Below, in pieces: positions 17,778 to 27,123 of a stretch of 64,000 bases of DNA. The translations under genes were made by a program, and so were the position numbers. This stretch comes from Bradyrhizobium sp. in8p8 (GTDB lineage Bacteria > Pseudomonadota > Alphaproteobacteria > Rhizobiales > Xanthobacteraceae): the NCBI RefSeq assembly GCF_000426845.1, contig NZ_AUGD01000002.1:496001-560000 (forward strand), written 5' to 3'. How positions within the stretch are numbered: the stretch's first letter is position 1; each line of letters begins with the position of its first letter. A model generated the notes under the pieces. It had not been told where the DNA came from, ran no database searches, and saw nothing but the letters and a program-made list of their open reading frames with translations.

Positions 17778-19550
17778 TCACTTCTGCGGCAGGTTCACCC
17801 GGATGTGCAGCTCGCGGAGCTGCTTGGTGGTGGCCTCCGATGGCGCGCCCATCAGGAGGTCCATCGCCTGCTGGTTCATCGGGAAGAGCGAGATCTCGCG
17901 CAAGTTGGTGGTGCCACAGAGCAGCATCACGATGCGATCGACGCCGGCGGCCATGCCGCCATGCGGCGGCGCGCCGTACTGGAAGGCGCGGTACATGCCG
18001 CCGAAGCGCTCGACCACTTCCTGCTCGCCGTAACCTGCGATCTCGAACGCCTTCACCATCGCTTCCGGCACGTGGTTGCGAATGCCGCCAGAAGCGATCT
18101 CGTAGCCGTTGCAGGTGATGTCGTACTGGAACGCCTTGATCGTCAGCGGGTCCTGCGACTTGAGCGCGTCGAGGCCGCCCTGCGGCATCGAGAACGGGTT
18201 GTGCGAGAAGTCGACCTTCTTGTCGTCCTCGTTATACTCGTACATCGGGAAATCGACGATCCAGGCGAGCTCGAACCGCTCCTTGTCGGTGAGGTTCAGT
18301 TCCTCGCCGACCTTGTTGCGGGCAAGGCCAGAGAACTTCCAGAACTTGTCGGGATCGCCGGCGACGAAGAAAGCGGCGTCGCCTTCCTTGACGCCGAGCT
18401 GCGCGCGGATCGCAGCCGTGCGCTCGGGCCCGATGTTGTTCGCGAGGGGACCTGCGCCCTCGCCGCCCTCGCGCCACATGATGTAGCCGAGGCCGGGCTG
18501 TCCCTCGCCCTGCGCCCACGAGTTCATGCGGTCGCAGAACGCGCGGCTGCCGCCGCCCGGTGCCGGGATCGCCCACACCTGGTTCTTGGGATCTTCGAGC
18601 ATGCGCGCGAACACCTTGAAGCCGGAGCCGCGGAAGTGCTCGGAGACGTCCTGCATCTCGATGGGGTTGCGCAGGTCCGGCTTGTCGCTGCCGTATTTGC
18701 GCAAGGCTTCCGCGAACGGAATCCGGCGCCAGCCCTTCGTGACCGGCTTGCCCTTCGCGAACTCCTCGAACACGCCGGTGATGACGGGCTCCATCGCCGC
18801 GAACACGTCTTCCTGCGTGACGAAGCTCATCTCGACGTCGAGCTGGTAGAACTCGCCCGGCAGACGGTCGGCGCGCGGATCCTCGTCGCGGAAGCAGGGC
18901 GCGATCTGGAAATAGCGATCGAAGCCCGACATCATCAGCAGCTGCTTGTACTGCTGCGGCGCCTGCGGCAGCGCGTAGAACTTGCCGGGATGAATGCGCG
19001 AGGGCACCAGGAAGTCGCGCGCACCCTCCGGCGAGGACGCGGTCAGGATCGGCGTGTTGAACTCGAAGAAGCCCTGCCCCTCCATCCGCCGGCGCATCGA
19101 CTTGATGATCTCGACGCGCGTCATGATGTTCTGGTGCAGTTTTTCGCGACGCAGGTCCAGGAAGCGATATTTGAGCCTGATGTCTTCAGGATATTCCTGG
19201 TCGCCGAACACCGGCAGCGGCAGGTCGCCGGCCGGGCCGAGCACCTCTATCTCGCTGACATAGACCTCGACCTTGCCGGTCGGCAGGTCGTCGTTGTCGG
19301 TGCCCTCGGGGCGGCGGCGCGCCTTGCCGTCCATCCGCACCACGCATTCCGAGCGCAGCTTTTCGGCCAGCGAGAACGCCGGCGAGTCCGGGTCGACCAC
19401 GCACTGGGTCAGGCCGTAATGGTCGCGCAGGTCGATGAACAGCACGCCGCCATGGTCGCGGACGCGATGGACCCAGCCCGACAGGCGGACCGTCTCGCCA
19501 ATGTTGCTCTCGCGGAGCGCGCCGCATGTATGTGACCGGTAGCGATGCAT
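17778..19550 (-). CDS. aspS: Aspartyl-tRNA synthetase
   Basis: A 590-residue class II synthetase. Order seen: OB-fold anticodon domain ([23 protein letters not shown]), motif 2 region ([10 protein letters not shown]), the bacterial GAD insertion (about residues 280-420) and motif 3 ([16 protein letters not shown]). Length is normal for bacteria. Alphaproteobacterial AspRS is often non-discriminating and paired with GatCAB for tRNA-Asn, but that cannot be judged here. It begins [10 protein letters not shown] and faces the selO gene across 195 bp. Confidence 0.96.
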   Translation of the reverse strand: MHRYRSHTCGALRESNIGETVRLSGWVHRVRDHGGVLFIDLRDHYGLTQCVVDPDSPAFSLAEKLRSECVVRMDGKARRRPEGTDNDDLPTGKVEVYVSEIEVLGPAGDLPLPVFGDQEYPEDIRLKYRFLDLRREKLHQNIMTRVEIIKSMRRRMEGQGFFEFNTPILTASSPEGARDFLVPSRIHPGKFYALPQAPQQYKQLLMMSGFDRYFQIAPCFRDEDPRADRLPGEFYQLDVEMSFVTQEDVFAAMEPVITGVFEEFAKGKPVTKGWRRIPFAEALRKYGSDKPDLRNPIEMQDVSEHFRGSGFKVFARMLEDPKNQVWAIPAPGGGSRAFCDRMNSWAQGEGQPGLGYIMWREGGEGAGPLANNIGPERTAAIRAQLGVKEGDAAFFVAGDPDKFWKFSGLARNKVGEELNLTDKERFELAWIVDFPMYEYNEDDKKVDFSHNPFSMPQGGLDALKSQDPLTIKAFQYDITCNGYEIASGGIRNHVPEAMVKAFEIAGYGEQEVVERFGGMYRAFQYGAPPHGGMAAGVDRIVMLLCGTTNLREISLFPMNQQAMDLLMGAPSEATTKQLRELHIRVNLPQK

Positions 19551-19745
19551 GGTCGTCCCAAAATCAATGTCAAAGGAAGCGAATCGAACCGCCTGTCACG
19601 GCCGGTCCGAAGTTGCGGCAGGGTTTACCCGACGGGACCCAAGGCGGCAACCAAGGGAACGCCCTGTTTTGGACCTCCACTGCCATTTTTGGCTTATCAG
19701 AGTCCGAGCCTTTGCCATCAGGCGTTCCAGCCCTATCTTAAGCCC

Positions 19746-21218
19746 ATGACGGTCCATTTCCCCTTCCAGAACTCCTATTCGGCACTGCCGGACAGCTTCT
19801 TTGCCCGCGTCGCGCCGACCCCGGTCGCCGCTCCCCGGCTGATCAAGCTGAACCGGCCGCTGGCGCTCCAGCTCGGGCTCAACCCCGACCTGCTGGAGAC
19901 CCCGGAAGGCGCCGAGATCCTGGCCGGAAAGACGGTTCCCGCCGGGGCCGAGCCCATCGCCATGGCTTACGCCGGCCACCAGTTCGGTCATTTCGTGCCG
20001 CAGCTCGGCGACGGCCGCGCCATCCTGCTCGGCGAGGTGATCGACAGAGACGGTGTCCGCCGCGACATCCAGCTCAAGGGCTCGGGCCCCACCCCGTTCT
20101 CCCGCCGCGGCGACGGCCGCGCCGCGCTTGGTCCGGTCCTGCGCGAATACATCGTCAGCGAAGCGATGCACGCGCTCGGCATTCCCACCACGCGCTCGCT
20201 CGCTGCCGTCGTCACCGGCGAGCACGTCATCCGCGAGACCGCGCTGCCCGGCGCGGTGCTGACCCGCGTCGCCTCCAGCCATATCCGCGTCGGCACCTTC
20301 CAGTTCTTCGCCGTTCGCCGCGACACCGAGGCGATCCGCCGGCTCGCCGACCACGTCATCGCGCGCCACTATCCGGACCTGCTTCATGCCGAGCGGCCCT
20401 ACCACGCCCTGCTCGCAGCCGTCGTCGAGCGCCAGGCCAATCTGATCGCACGCTGGCTCCTGGTCGGCTTCATCCACGGCGTGATGAACACCGACAACTC
20501 GTCGATCTCGGGCGAGACGATCGACTACGGTCCCTGCGCCTTCATGGACGCCTACAACCCCGCGCAGGTGTTCTCCTCGATCGACGAGATGGGCCGCTAC
20601 GCCTATGCCAACCAGCCGCGCATCGGCCTGTGGAATCTGACGCGCCTCGCCGAATGCCTGCTGCCGCTGTTCTCGGACGAGCAGGAGAAGGCGGTCGCGG
20701 AAGCCCAGGACATTCTCGGCGCCTTCTCCGACACGTTCAGCGCGGCGTATCAGGCGGGCCTGCGCAGGAAAGTCGGCCTCTTCACGGAGCGAGATGGCGA
20801 CGAGGCACTAATCCAGGACCTGCTCGACGCGATGGCCAAGAACCAGGCCGACTTCACCCTCACCTTCCGCAAGCTCGGCGACGCGGCGGCTGGCGACGCA
20901 GCCGACTCGCGCGCGCAGTTCATGGAGCCCACAGCCTTCGACGAATGGGCCGGCCGCTGGCGCGCGCGTCTCGCGCTGGAGCCGCAGAGCGCCGCCGAGC
21001 GGCAAGCCGCCATGCACGCCGTCAACCCGATGTTCATCCCGCGCAACCACCGCGTCGAGGCCGTGATCCAGGCCGCGGTGAACGACGACGATTACGCGCC
21101 GTTCGAGGAACTGGTGAAGGTGCTGGCGAAGCCGTTCGAGGATCAGCCCGAGTACGCCGCGTATGCCGATCCCCCGCTGCCGGATCAGCGGGTGCTGCAG
21201 ACGTTCTGCGGGACGTGA
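19746..21218 (+). CDS. selO: Protein adenylyltransferase SelO (YdiU/UPF0061)
   Basis: A 490-residue pseudokinase-fold enzyme that transfers AMP to protein Ser/Thr/Tyr and in E. coli helps the oxidative stress response. Family signatures are [40 protein letters not shown], the long helix [20 protein letters not shown], and [21 protein letters not shown] (metal-binding Asn/Asp region). ATG 19746 gives [11 protein letters not shown]; the open frame extends upstream but that part has no family character. Unlike eukaryotic homologues there is no selenocysteine. Confidence 0.92.
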   Translation: MTVHFPFQNSYSALPDSFFARVAPTPVAAPRLIKLNRPLALQLGLNPDLLETPEGAEILAGKTVPAGAEPIAMAYAGHQFGHFVPQLGDGRAILLGEVIDRDGVRRDIQLKGSGPTPFSRRGDGRAALGPVLREYIVSEAMHALGIPTTRSLAAVVTGEHVIRETALPGAVLTRVASSHIRVGTFQFFAVRRDTEAIRRLADHVIARHYPDLLHAERPYHALLAAVVERQANLIARWLLVGFIHGVMNTDNSSISGETIDYGPCAFMDAYNPAQVFSSIDEMGRYAYANQPRIGLWNLTRLAECLLPLFSDEQEKAVAEAQDILGAFSDTFSAAYQAGLRRKVGLFTERDGDEALIQDLLDAMAKNQADFTLTFRKLGDAAAGDAADSRAQFMEPTAFDEWAGRWRARLALEPQSAAERQAAMHAVNPMFIPRNHRVEAVIQAAVNDDDYAPFEELVKVLAKPFEDQPEYAAYADPPLPDQRVLQTFCGT

Positions 21219-21237
21219 GCCACAAACTCGGTGCGAG

Positions 21238-21319
21238 GGTGGATCAGCCGAAGGCGTCATCCACCACTTCCCACAATACGCGGCAAATAAAGAGGTGGAT
21301 TTCACTTCGCTAATCCACC
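21238..21319. repeat. Two tandem GGTGGAT/ATCCACC stem-loops
   Basis: GGTGGAT occurs at 21238 and 21294, and its exact inverse ATCCACC at 21259 and 21313, giving two hairpins in tandem just after selO. This is a different family from the CGTCATTGCGAG repeats. It could end selO transcription. I recall similar GGTGGATTA...TAATCCACC palindromes in many high-GC proteobacteria, but cannot check copy number here. Confidence 0.7.
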
Positions 21320-21352
21320 CTGCGACGTCCGCGCTTGTGGACGCCGGAACCG

Positions 21353-21370
21353 CTGTCATCAAACTGAAAC
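21353..21370 (+). promoter_or_regulatory. Pho-box-like direct repeat upstream of the phosphodiesterase/ABC operon
   Basis: CTGTCAT-CAAA-CTGAAAC: the left half is an exact PhoB half-site and the right half, exactly 11 bp on, matches CTGTCAC at five of seven positions. It lies 73-90 bp before the first start codon, with a possible -10 (TAACCG) some 10 bp downstream. PhoB control fits the operon's predicted substrate. Confidence 0.6.
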
Positions 21371-21442
21371 ACACGCGCTCTAACCGCCTGTCAGGGTCGT
21401 CTTGCCGGAGGCGCCCATCCTTCAACAGTCCTGACAAGCGCC

Positions 21443-22297
21443 ATGCCCTTCAAGTTCATCCACGTCACTGACACGCATCTCGCAAATCCCGGCTCGACGC
21501 TCTATGGCCTCGACCCGCGCGCCCGGTTGGATGCGGCGATCGCGGACATCAACAAGCACCAGTCCGATGCTGCCTTCGCAGTGGTGACCGGCGATCTCAC
21601 CCATTGGGGCGAGCCGGAGTCCTACGTCAACTTCGCCGAGGCGATGGCCGCGTTGAAGATTCCCTACATCGCGATGGTCGGCAATCACGATCGCCGCGTT
21701 ACCTGCCTCGACGCGCTGAAGGCCGCGCCGCGCGATTCCCACGGCTTCGTGCAGGGCACGCGCACGACCGAGCATGGCCTGTTCGTTTTCCTCGACACTC
21801 TGGACGAGACCAGCCATGCCGGCGAGATGTGCGAGAGGCGCCTCGGCTGGCTGGCGAGCACGCTCGCCGCCGCGCCTGCCGACATGCCGTTCGTCGTGTT
21901 CATGCACCACCCGCCGTTCCCGGTCGGCGTGCACGCGATGGACGAGATCGGGCTGAAGCAGAGCGCGGAGTTCGCCGAGGTGATCGCGCCCTACCGTTCG
22001 CGCATCCGTCATCTGTTCTTCGGCCATGTGCACCGGCCCATCTTCGGCAGCTTCGGCAAGATCCCGTTCTCGACGCTGCGCGGCACCAACCATCAGGTCT
22101 GGTTCGAGCTCGACCAGAACGCACCGCACCTCGCCAGCCACGAGCCGCCGGCCTACGGCGTGGTGCTGATCGACGACGAGAACCTCGTCGTGCACAGCCA
22201 CGATTTCCTCGACGAGAATCTGCGCTTCCCCTTCGCCCCGCCGGCGGGAATGGACGGCCGCGATTACGCGCTCAATTTTCCCGGCGCGGTGAAATGA
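21443..22297 (+). CDS. Calcineurin-type metallophosphoesterase
   Basis: A 284-residue dinuclear-metal phosphodiesterase. Motifs appear in order: HVTDTHL (D-x-H), VVTGDLTHWG, MVGNHDRR (GNHD), FMHHPPF and FFGHVHRP (GHxH). It belongs to the CpdA/GpdQ class, which hydrolyses cyclic nucleotides or glycerophosphodiesters. The next genes encode a Ugp-like importer and share a 4-bp overlap, so glycerophosphodiester breakdown is the likely role, replacing UgpQ. No signal peptide is seen, so it should work in the cytoplasm after uptake. Confidence 0.85.
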   Translation: MPFKFIHVTDTHLANPGSTLYGLDPRARLDAAIADINKHQSDAAFAVVTGDLTHWGEPESYVNFAEAMAALKIPYIAMVGNHDRRVTCLDALKAAPRDSHGFVQGTRTTEHGLFVFLDTLDETSHAGEMCERRLGWLASTLAAAPADMPFVVFMHHPPFPVGVHAMDEIGLKQSAEFAEVIAPYRSRIRHLFFGHVHRPIFGSFGKIPFSTLRGTNHQVWFELDQNAPHLASHEPPAYGVVLIDDENLVVHSHDFLDENLRFPFAPPAGMDGRDYALNFPGAVK

Positions 22298-23244
22298 GCC
22301 TCGCCGAACCCGCGGCTCTCCCGGTCGCGACCTCGGCGGCGCCGCGACCGCAAGTCCTGAAGCGCTTGACGAGCAGCTTCAAGGCCTCGCTGCCGGCCTA
22401 TCTGCTGCTCTTGCCTTCGCTGGTCTTCCTCGCGCTGTTCACCTATGGCGCGATGGGGCGCGTGCTCATCGATGCGCTCTATCAGCGCACGACGCCGAAG
22501 GCGCCCGTCCGCTTCGTCGGGCTCGACAACATCAGCGCCGTACTTGCGGACCCCGCGTTCACCGGCGCCGTCGTCAACAATCTCATCTACGCCGTCGCCA
22601 CCACGATCCCGAGCATCGCCCTTGCGCTGTTGTTCGCGCTGGCGCTGTCGCGGACCCACGCCGTGAGCAGCGCGTTGCGCGCCGCGCTGTTCCTGCCGGT
22701 GCTGATCCCGATGGTCGCGGCGTCCGCGCTGTTCCTGTTCATCTTCCTGCCCAATGTCGGCCTGCTCGACTATTACATCGGCCGGCTGCTGCCGGTGCTG
22801 CCGAACTGGCTCGGCGATCCCGACATCGCGCTCACTGCGATCATGATCATCACGGTCTGGAAGAACGCCGGCTATTACATGCTGTTCTTCCTCGCCGGCC
22901 TCCAGGCCGTGCCCGAGGACGTCATGGAGGCCGCGCATCTCGATGGCGCGGGGCCGTATCGACGCCTGCGCCATATCATCCTGCCGGAGCTCAAGCCGAC
23001 CTTCCTGTTCGTCACCGTCATCGCCATGCTCAACGCTGTGACGCAGGTCGACCACGTCTTCGTCATGACCCAGGGCGGGCCATCGAACTCGACCAATCTC
23101 GTGCTGTTCTACATCTACCAGCAGGCGGTCGAGCATTACGACATCGGCAAGGCCTCGGCCGCGACGCTGCTGACGCTTGCCGTGCTGATGGGTCTCACCG
23201 CACTTTCCTTTCGCACCCTGGCGAACCGCGAGGGCGGGGCATGA
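22294..23244 (+). CDS. ABC transporter permease, UgpA/MalF-like
   Basis: A 316-residue inner-membrane protein with six predicted helices after a cytoplasmic N-terminus (first helix YLLLLPSLVFLALFTYG). The EAA loop that contacts the ATPase reads EDVMEAAHLDGAGPYRRLRHIILPEL. The start ATG overlaps the phosphodiesterase stop (ATGA), so the two are translationally coupled. It is the first of two permeases of a CUT1-type sugar/glycerol-phosphate importer. Confidence 0.9.
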   Translation: MSLAEPAALPVATSAAPRPQVLKRLTSSFKASLPAYLLLLPSLVFLALFTYGAMGRVLIDALYQRTTPKAPVRFVGLDNISAVLADPAFTGAVVNNLIYAVATTIPSIALALLFALALSRTHAVSSALRAALFLPVLIPMVAASALFLFIFLPNVGLLDYYIGRLLPVLPNWLGDPDIALTAIMIITVWKNAGYYMLFFLAGLQAVPEDVMEAAHLDGAGPYRRLRHIILPELKPTFLFVTVIAMLNAVTQVDHVFVMTQGGPSNSTNLVLFYIYQQAVEHYDIGKASAATLLTLAVLMGLTALSFRTLANREGGA

Positions 23245-24110
23245 AGCTGTTCGACCGCCTGTTCAGGGACGCCCCGCTCGCCACGCGCGGCGAGATCACG
23301 CCCAAGCTCGGCTTTGCGCTGACCGTGCTGCTCGCCATCGTCTGGCTGATCCCGTTTCTCTGGATGGGCGTGGCGACGTTGCGTCCGCCGTCCGACGGCA
23401 TCAACCTGATGGCCGAACTGCTGCCGAGCCTCAACCCGACGCTCGACAACATCAGGGATGCCTGGGAGATCGGCGATTTCCCGCGCTACACGCTCAACAC
23501 CATGATCATCTGCGCCGGCATTTTGCTGGTGCAGTTCGTCACGATCACGCTGGCGGGCTTTGCCTTCGCGCGCCTGAACTTCGCCGGCAAGACGCTGATC
23601 TTCTACCTGTTCCTGATGCAGCTGATGCTGGTGCCCGTGCTGCTGATCGTGCCCAACCTGTCGCTGGTGGCGCAGCTCGGCCTCTACGACACGCTCACCG
23701 GCGTCATGATGCCGTTCTTCGCCTCCGCCTTCGGCACCTTCCTGATGCGCCAGGCGTTCGAGGCGATCCCGACCGAGCTGGAAGACGCCGCACTGATCGA
23801 TGGCGCCGGCCTGCTCCAGCGCATCCGCCACATCTACGTGCCGCTGTCGATGCCGAGCTTCTCGGCGTTTGCGATCATTTCCGTGACCAGCCACTGGAAC
23901 GACTTCCTGTGGCCGCTGATGGTGATCAATTCGCCGGACAAGCGGCCGCTCACGGTCGGCCTCTCCGTCTTCACCAAGACCGCCGAGGGCACGCAGGCCT
24001 GGGGCACCATCGCGGCCGGCACGCTGATGGTGATCGCGCCGCTGCTCGTCACCTTCCTGATCTTCCAGAAGCGATTCATCAGCTCTTTCGTCACCTCAGG
24101 CATCAAATAG
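23241..24110 (+). CDS. ABC transporter permease, UgpE/MalG-like
   Basis: A 289-residue inner-membrane protein. The first helix is LGFALTVLLAIVWLIPFLWM; the EAA loop is TELEDAALIDGAGLLQRIRHIYVPL. It ends KRFISSFVTSGIK, close to the typical end of MalG-like permeases. Its ATG overlaps the previous stop by ATGA. It should pair with the preceding permease to form the membrane channel. Confidence 0.9.
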   Translation: MKLFDRLFRDAPLATRGEITPKLGFALTVLLAIVWLIPFLWMGVATLRPPSDGINLMAELLPSLNPTLDNIRDAWEIGDFPRYTLNTMIICAGILLVQFVTITLAGFAFARLNFAGKTLIFYLFLMQLMLVPVLLIVPNLSLVAQLGLYDTLTGVMMPFFASAFGTFLMRQAFEAIPTELEDAALIDGAGLLQRIRHIYVPLSMPSFSAFAIISVTSHWNDFLWPLMVINSPDKRPLTVGLSVFTKTAEGTQAWGTIAAGTLMVIAPLLVTFLIFQKRFISSFVTSGIK

Positions 24111-24120
24111 GAGATTTCCG

Positions 24121-25452
24121 ATGCTGTTCTCCCGCAGGCTCATGCTCAGCCTTGCCATCGCAGGCACGATGGCAGGCTCCCTCGCCGTCCCGGCGAAGGC
24201 TGAAGGCCCGACCGAAATCGACCTGTTCTTCCCCGTCCCCGTCGACGGCAAGCTCGCCCGCGACATGGGCACCCTGATCAAGGAGTTCAACGAGACCCAT
24301 CGCGACGTCAAGGCAACCGCGGTCTACACCGGCTCCTATGACGACACGCTGATCAAGACGCGCGCCGCGATCAAGGCCGGCAAGCCGCCGGCCGCCGTGA
24401 TCATGTCGGCGAACTTCCTGCTCGATATGCAGATCGAGAACGAGCTCACCAACCTCGACAGCCTGATCGCCGCCGACGGCAGCACCAAGGAGAAGTTCCT
24501 GGGCCAATTCTTCCCGGCGCTGCACGGCAACGCGGTGATCAACCGATCGGTCTACGGCGTGCCGTTCCACAACTCGACGCCGCTGCTCTACATCAACGCC
24601 GACAAGGCCAAGGAAGCCGGTCTTGATCCGAGCAAGCCGCCGCAGACCTGGGCCGAGCTCACCGACTGGGCCAAGAAGCTCACCAAGCGCGACGGTGACA
24701 AGGTGACCCAGTGGGGCATCGCCATTCCCTGCGCCTATGATTATTGCGGCTGGATGATGGAAACGCTCACCATGAGCAATGGTGGGCGCTACTACAATGA
24801 AGAGTTCGGCGGCGAGGTCTATTACGACACGCCCTCGATGCTGGGGGCGCTCACCTGGTGGAACGACCTCGTCTACAAGCACAAGGTCCACGCGCCCGGC
24901 GCCACCCCCGGCCCGGCCGTCAGCACCTCCTTCATCTCAGGCAATGCCGCGATGATGATGCTGTCGACGGGCTCGCTGACCTACGTTCGCGACAACGCCA
25001 AGTTCGCCTACAAGGTCGCCTTCATCCCCCGCAACGTCCGCAACGCCGTGCCGATCGGCGGCGCCTCGCTGATCGTGCCGGCAGGGCTCGAGGCCGACAA
25101 GCAGAAGGCCGCCTGGACGCTGATCAAGTGGATGACCTCGCCCGAAAAGAGCGGCTGGTGGAGCCGCGCCACCGGCTATTTCGCGCCGAACATGGCCGCG
25201 TACAAGACACCCGAGATGGTCGACTTCCTGGGCAAGAACCCGGACGCGAAGACCGCCGTCGATCAGCTCGACGTCGCAAAGCCCTGGTTCGCGACCTACA
25301 AGACCGTCCCGGTGCGCAAGACCCTTGAGGACGAGGTGATGCTGGTCCTCAACGGCAAGAAGCAGCCGAAGGAGGCTCTCGCTGCCGCGCAGAAGGCGGC
25401 CGACGAGACGCTCAAGCCATACAATGCAGAGACGTCGCTGAAGCTGCCGTAA
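24121..25452 (+). CDS. Extracellular solute-binding protein, UgpB-like
   Basis: A 443-residue periplasmic binding protein (family 1). The signal peptide is LMLSLAIAGTMAGSLAVPAKA. The first lobe has DLFFPVPVDGKLARDMGTLIKEFNETH and VYTGSYDDTLIKTRAAIKAGKPP, which resembles UgpB, the sn-glycerol-3-phosphate / glycerophosphocholine receptor. The last gene of the operon starts 10 bp after the permease. No ATP-binding subunit follows; a hairpin closes the operon. Substrate assignment is by resemblance and context. Confidence 0.85.
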   Translation: MLFSRRLMLSLAIAGTMAGSLAVPAKAEGPTEIDLFFPVPVDGKLARDMGTLIKEFNETHRDVKATAVYTGSYDDTLIKTRAAIKAGKPPAAVIMSANFLLDMQIENELTNLDSLIAADGSTKEKFLGQFFPALHGNAVINRSVYGVPFHNSTPLLYINADKAKEAGLDPSKPPQTWAELTDWAKKLTKRDGDKVTQWGIAIPCAYDYCGWMMETLTMSNGGRYYNEEFGGEVYYDTPSMLGALTWWNDLVYKHKVHAPGATPGPAVSTSFISGNAAMMMLSTGSLTYVRDNAKFAYKVAFIPRNVRNAVPIGGASLIVPAGLEADKQKAAWTLIKWMTSPEKSGWWSRATGYFAPNMAAYKTPEMVDFLGKNPDAKTAVDQLDVAKPWFATYKTVPVRKTLEDEVMLVLNGKKQPKEALAAAQKAADETLKPYNAETSLKLP

Positions 25453-25475
25453 GGCCGCTTACGACGACGAAGAGC

Positions 25476-25504
25476 TTCGGCGCTCCGCGATGCGGGGCGC
25501 CGAA
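25476..25504 (+). terminator. Strong hairpin closing the Ugp-like operon
   Basis: A 13-bp stem (25476-25488 with 25492-25504, one T-G pair) with a 3-nt loop, 24 bp after the binding-protein stop. The trailing ATCGTTTGG is only mildly T-rich. This marks the operon end and shows that no ATPase gene is cotranscribed. Confidence 0.7.
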
Positions 25505-25634
25505 ATCGTTTGGGCACTCCAATCCATTAACCGCCTGTCCACCATCCCATCCGCCCCGCTGCCGGTAACCACGAGAATTAACAGACCCTCAACAGACCCC
25601 CGACAAGTCTAGCAATGTTTCTGGAGGTTTCGCC

Positions 25635-25745
25635 GTGGATCTGTTGGTTATCGAGTTCCTGGGACTGGCTCTGGTCGTCATGTGCGTGCTGGTGGTGGCG
25701 CTGCCGTGCGCCCGGAAATCCTCGCAGCGCGTGCGATACGAGTAG
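25635..25745 (+). CDS. 36-residue single-span membrane protein
   Basis: A GTG start at 25635 has a perfect GGAGG seven bases upstream. The product begins MDLLVIEFLGLALVVMCVLV and continues VALPCARKSSQRVRYE before a TAG stop: one hydrophobic helix of about 22 residues with a basic, presumably cytoplasmic tail. It stands alone between the binding-protein operon and rnd. I do not know a family. The strong ribosome site and clean membrane-helix-plus-basic-tail pattern argue that it is real. Confidence 0.6.
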   Translation: MDLLVIEFLGLALVVMCVLVVALPCARKSSQRVRYE

Positions 25746-25861
25746 GTCTTCGGCGGAGAACAGCGATTCCGGCCCGATTGCAAGGCTCGAATTCGCATCG
25801 AGCCCCTTGACATCACAGCACTTTCGGCAGAACGGCTGATGGCAAGTGTCATGGGCCGTTC

Positions 25862-27010
25862 ATGGATTTGATTACCACCACCGCTGACCTCGCGGCTGCC
25901 TGCAGCCGACTGGCCAAGCACCCCGTCATTACCGTCGATACCGAGTTCCTCCGCGAGACCACCTATTACCCGCTGCTGTGCGTGGTGCAGATGGCCAGCC
26001 CCGAGGAGGCCGTCGTGATCGACGCGCTGGCCGAGGGCATCGACCTCAAGCCGTTCTTCGAGCTGATGGGCAACGAAGGCGTTCTGAAGGTCTTTCACGC
26101 CGCCCGTCAGGACATCGAGATCGTCTGGCACCAGGCGGGCATCATCCCGCATCCGGTGTTCGACACCCAGGTTGCCGCGATGGTACTGGGCTACGGCGAC
26201 AGCATCGCCTATGACGCGCTGGTCGAGAAGGTCACCGGCCACCGCCCGGACAAGACCCACCGCTTCACCGACTGGTCGCGGCGACCGCTGACCAAGGAGC
26301 AGATGCACTACGCAGTCTCCGACGTCACGCATTTGCGCGAGGTTTTCGCAGCGCTTGACGCCGACCTGAAGAAGCGCCGCCGCAGCGAGTGGGTCTCCAT
26401 CGAGATGGAGGTGCTGACCTCGCCCCGCACCTATGATTTCCACCCCGAGCGCGCCTGGGAGCGGCTGAAGACGCGGGTGCGCAAGCCCAAGGACCTGGCG
26501 GTACTGATGGAGATCGCGGCCTGGCGCGAGCAGGAGGCACAGAGCCGCGACGTGCCGCGCGGCCGCGTGCTGCGCGACGAAGCCGTCACCGACATCGCGA
26601 CCCACGCGCCGACTACGCTGGAGAAGCTCGCGCATCTGCGCTCGGTGCCGAAGGGATTCGAGAAATCCAAATGGGGCGCGGACATCATCGCCGCTGTCGA
26701 GCGCGGGCTGGCGCGGGATTTCTCGAAGCTGCCCAAGCTGGAGAAACCGCGCAACAATTCCAACGGCGCCGCCATCGTCGAGCTGCTGAAGGTCTTGTTG
26801 CGGATGACCGCGGAGCGCCACGCGGTCGCAAGCAAGGTGATCGCGACCGTCGACGATCTCGAGGAGATCGCGGCGGACGATGAGGCCGACGTGCCGGCCC
26901 TGCGCGGTTGGCGCCGCGAGCTGTTCGGCGACGCCGCGCTGAAGCTGAAGCGCGGCGAGCTCGCACTGGCAATCGAGAAAGGCCGCGTGATCGGGGTGCA
27001 GCGGGCCTAG
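25862..27010 (+). CDS. rnd: Ribonuclease D
   Basis: A 382-residue 3'-5' exoribonuclease that trims tRNA and other stable RNA 3' ends. The DEDDy exonuclease residues are visible: VDTEFLRE (Asp, Glu), [11 protein letters not shown] (Asp) and YAVSDVTHL (Tyr, Asp). An HRDC helical domain occupies about residues 205-290 and a second alpha-helical C-terminal domain follows. Length fits alphaproteobacterial Rnd. The start ATGGATTTG is 117 bp after the small membrane protein. Confidence 0.93.
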   Translation: MDLITTTADLAAACSRLAKHPVITVDTEFLRETTYYPLLCVVQMASPEEAVVIDALAEGIDLKPFFELMGNEGVLKVFHAARQDIEIVWHQAGIIPHPVFDTQVAAMVLGYGDSIAYDALVEKVTGHRPDKTHRFTDWSRRPLTKEQMHYAVSDVTHLREVFAALDADLKKRRRSEWVSIEMEVLTSPRTYDFHPERAWERLKTRVRKPKDLAVLMEIAAWREQEAQSRDVPRGRVLRDEAVTDIATHAPTTLEKLAHLRSVPKGFEKSKWGADIIAAVERGLARDFSKLPKLEKPRNNSNGAAIVELLKVLLRMTAERHAVASKVIATVDDLEEIAADDEADVPALRGWRRELFGDAALKLKRGELALAIEKGRVIGVQRA

Positions 27011-27026
27011 GCTCGGTGCTCCACAT

Positions 27027-27107
27027 CGTCATCGCAAGCGTACCGAAGCAATCCAGACTGTTCCGGCGGTCTGGATGGCTTCGTCGCTTCGCTTCCTCGC
27101 CATGACG
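27027..27107. repeat. Dispersed palindromic repeat, copy C
   Basis: A third copy of the CGTCATCGCAAGCG...CATGACG element with GAAGCAATCCAGA and TCTGGATGGCTTCG inside. It fills the space between two convergent genes (rnd and the aminotransferase). The right arm (TCGTCGCTTCGCTTCCTCGCCATGACG) has drifted more than in copies A and B. Confidence 0.75.
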
Positions 27108-27123
27108 AGGAGAGAGCGAGACC

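Noticed and set aside
17451..19535. A 694-codon open frame on the plus strand
   Set aside because: Antisense to aspS with the same composition bias; no start signal.
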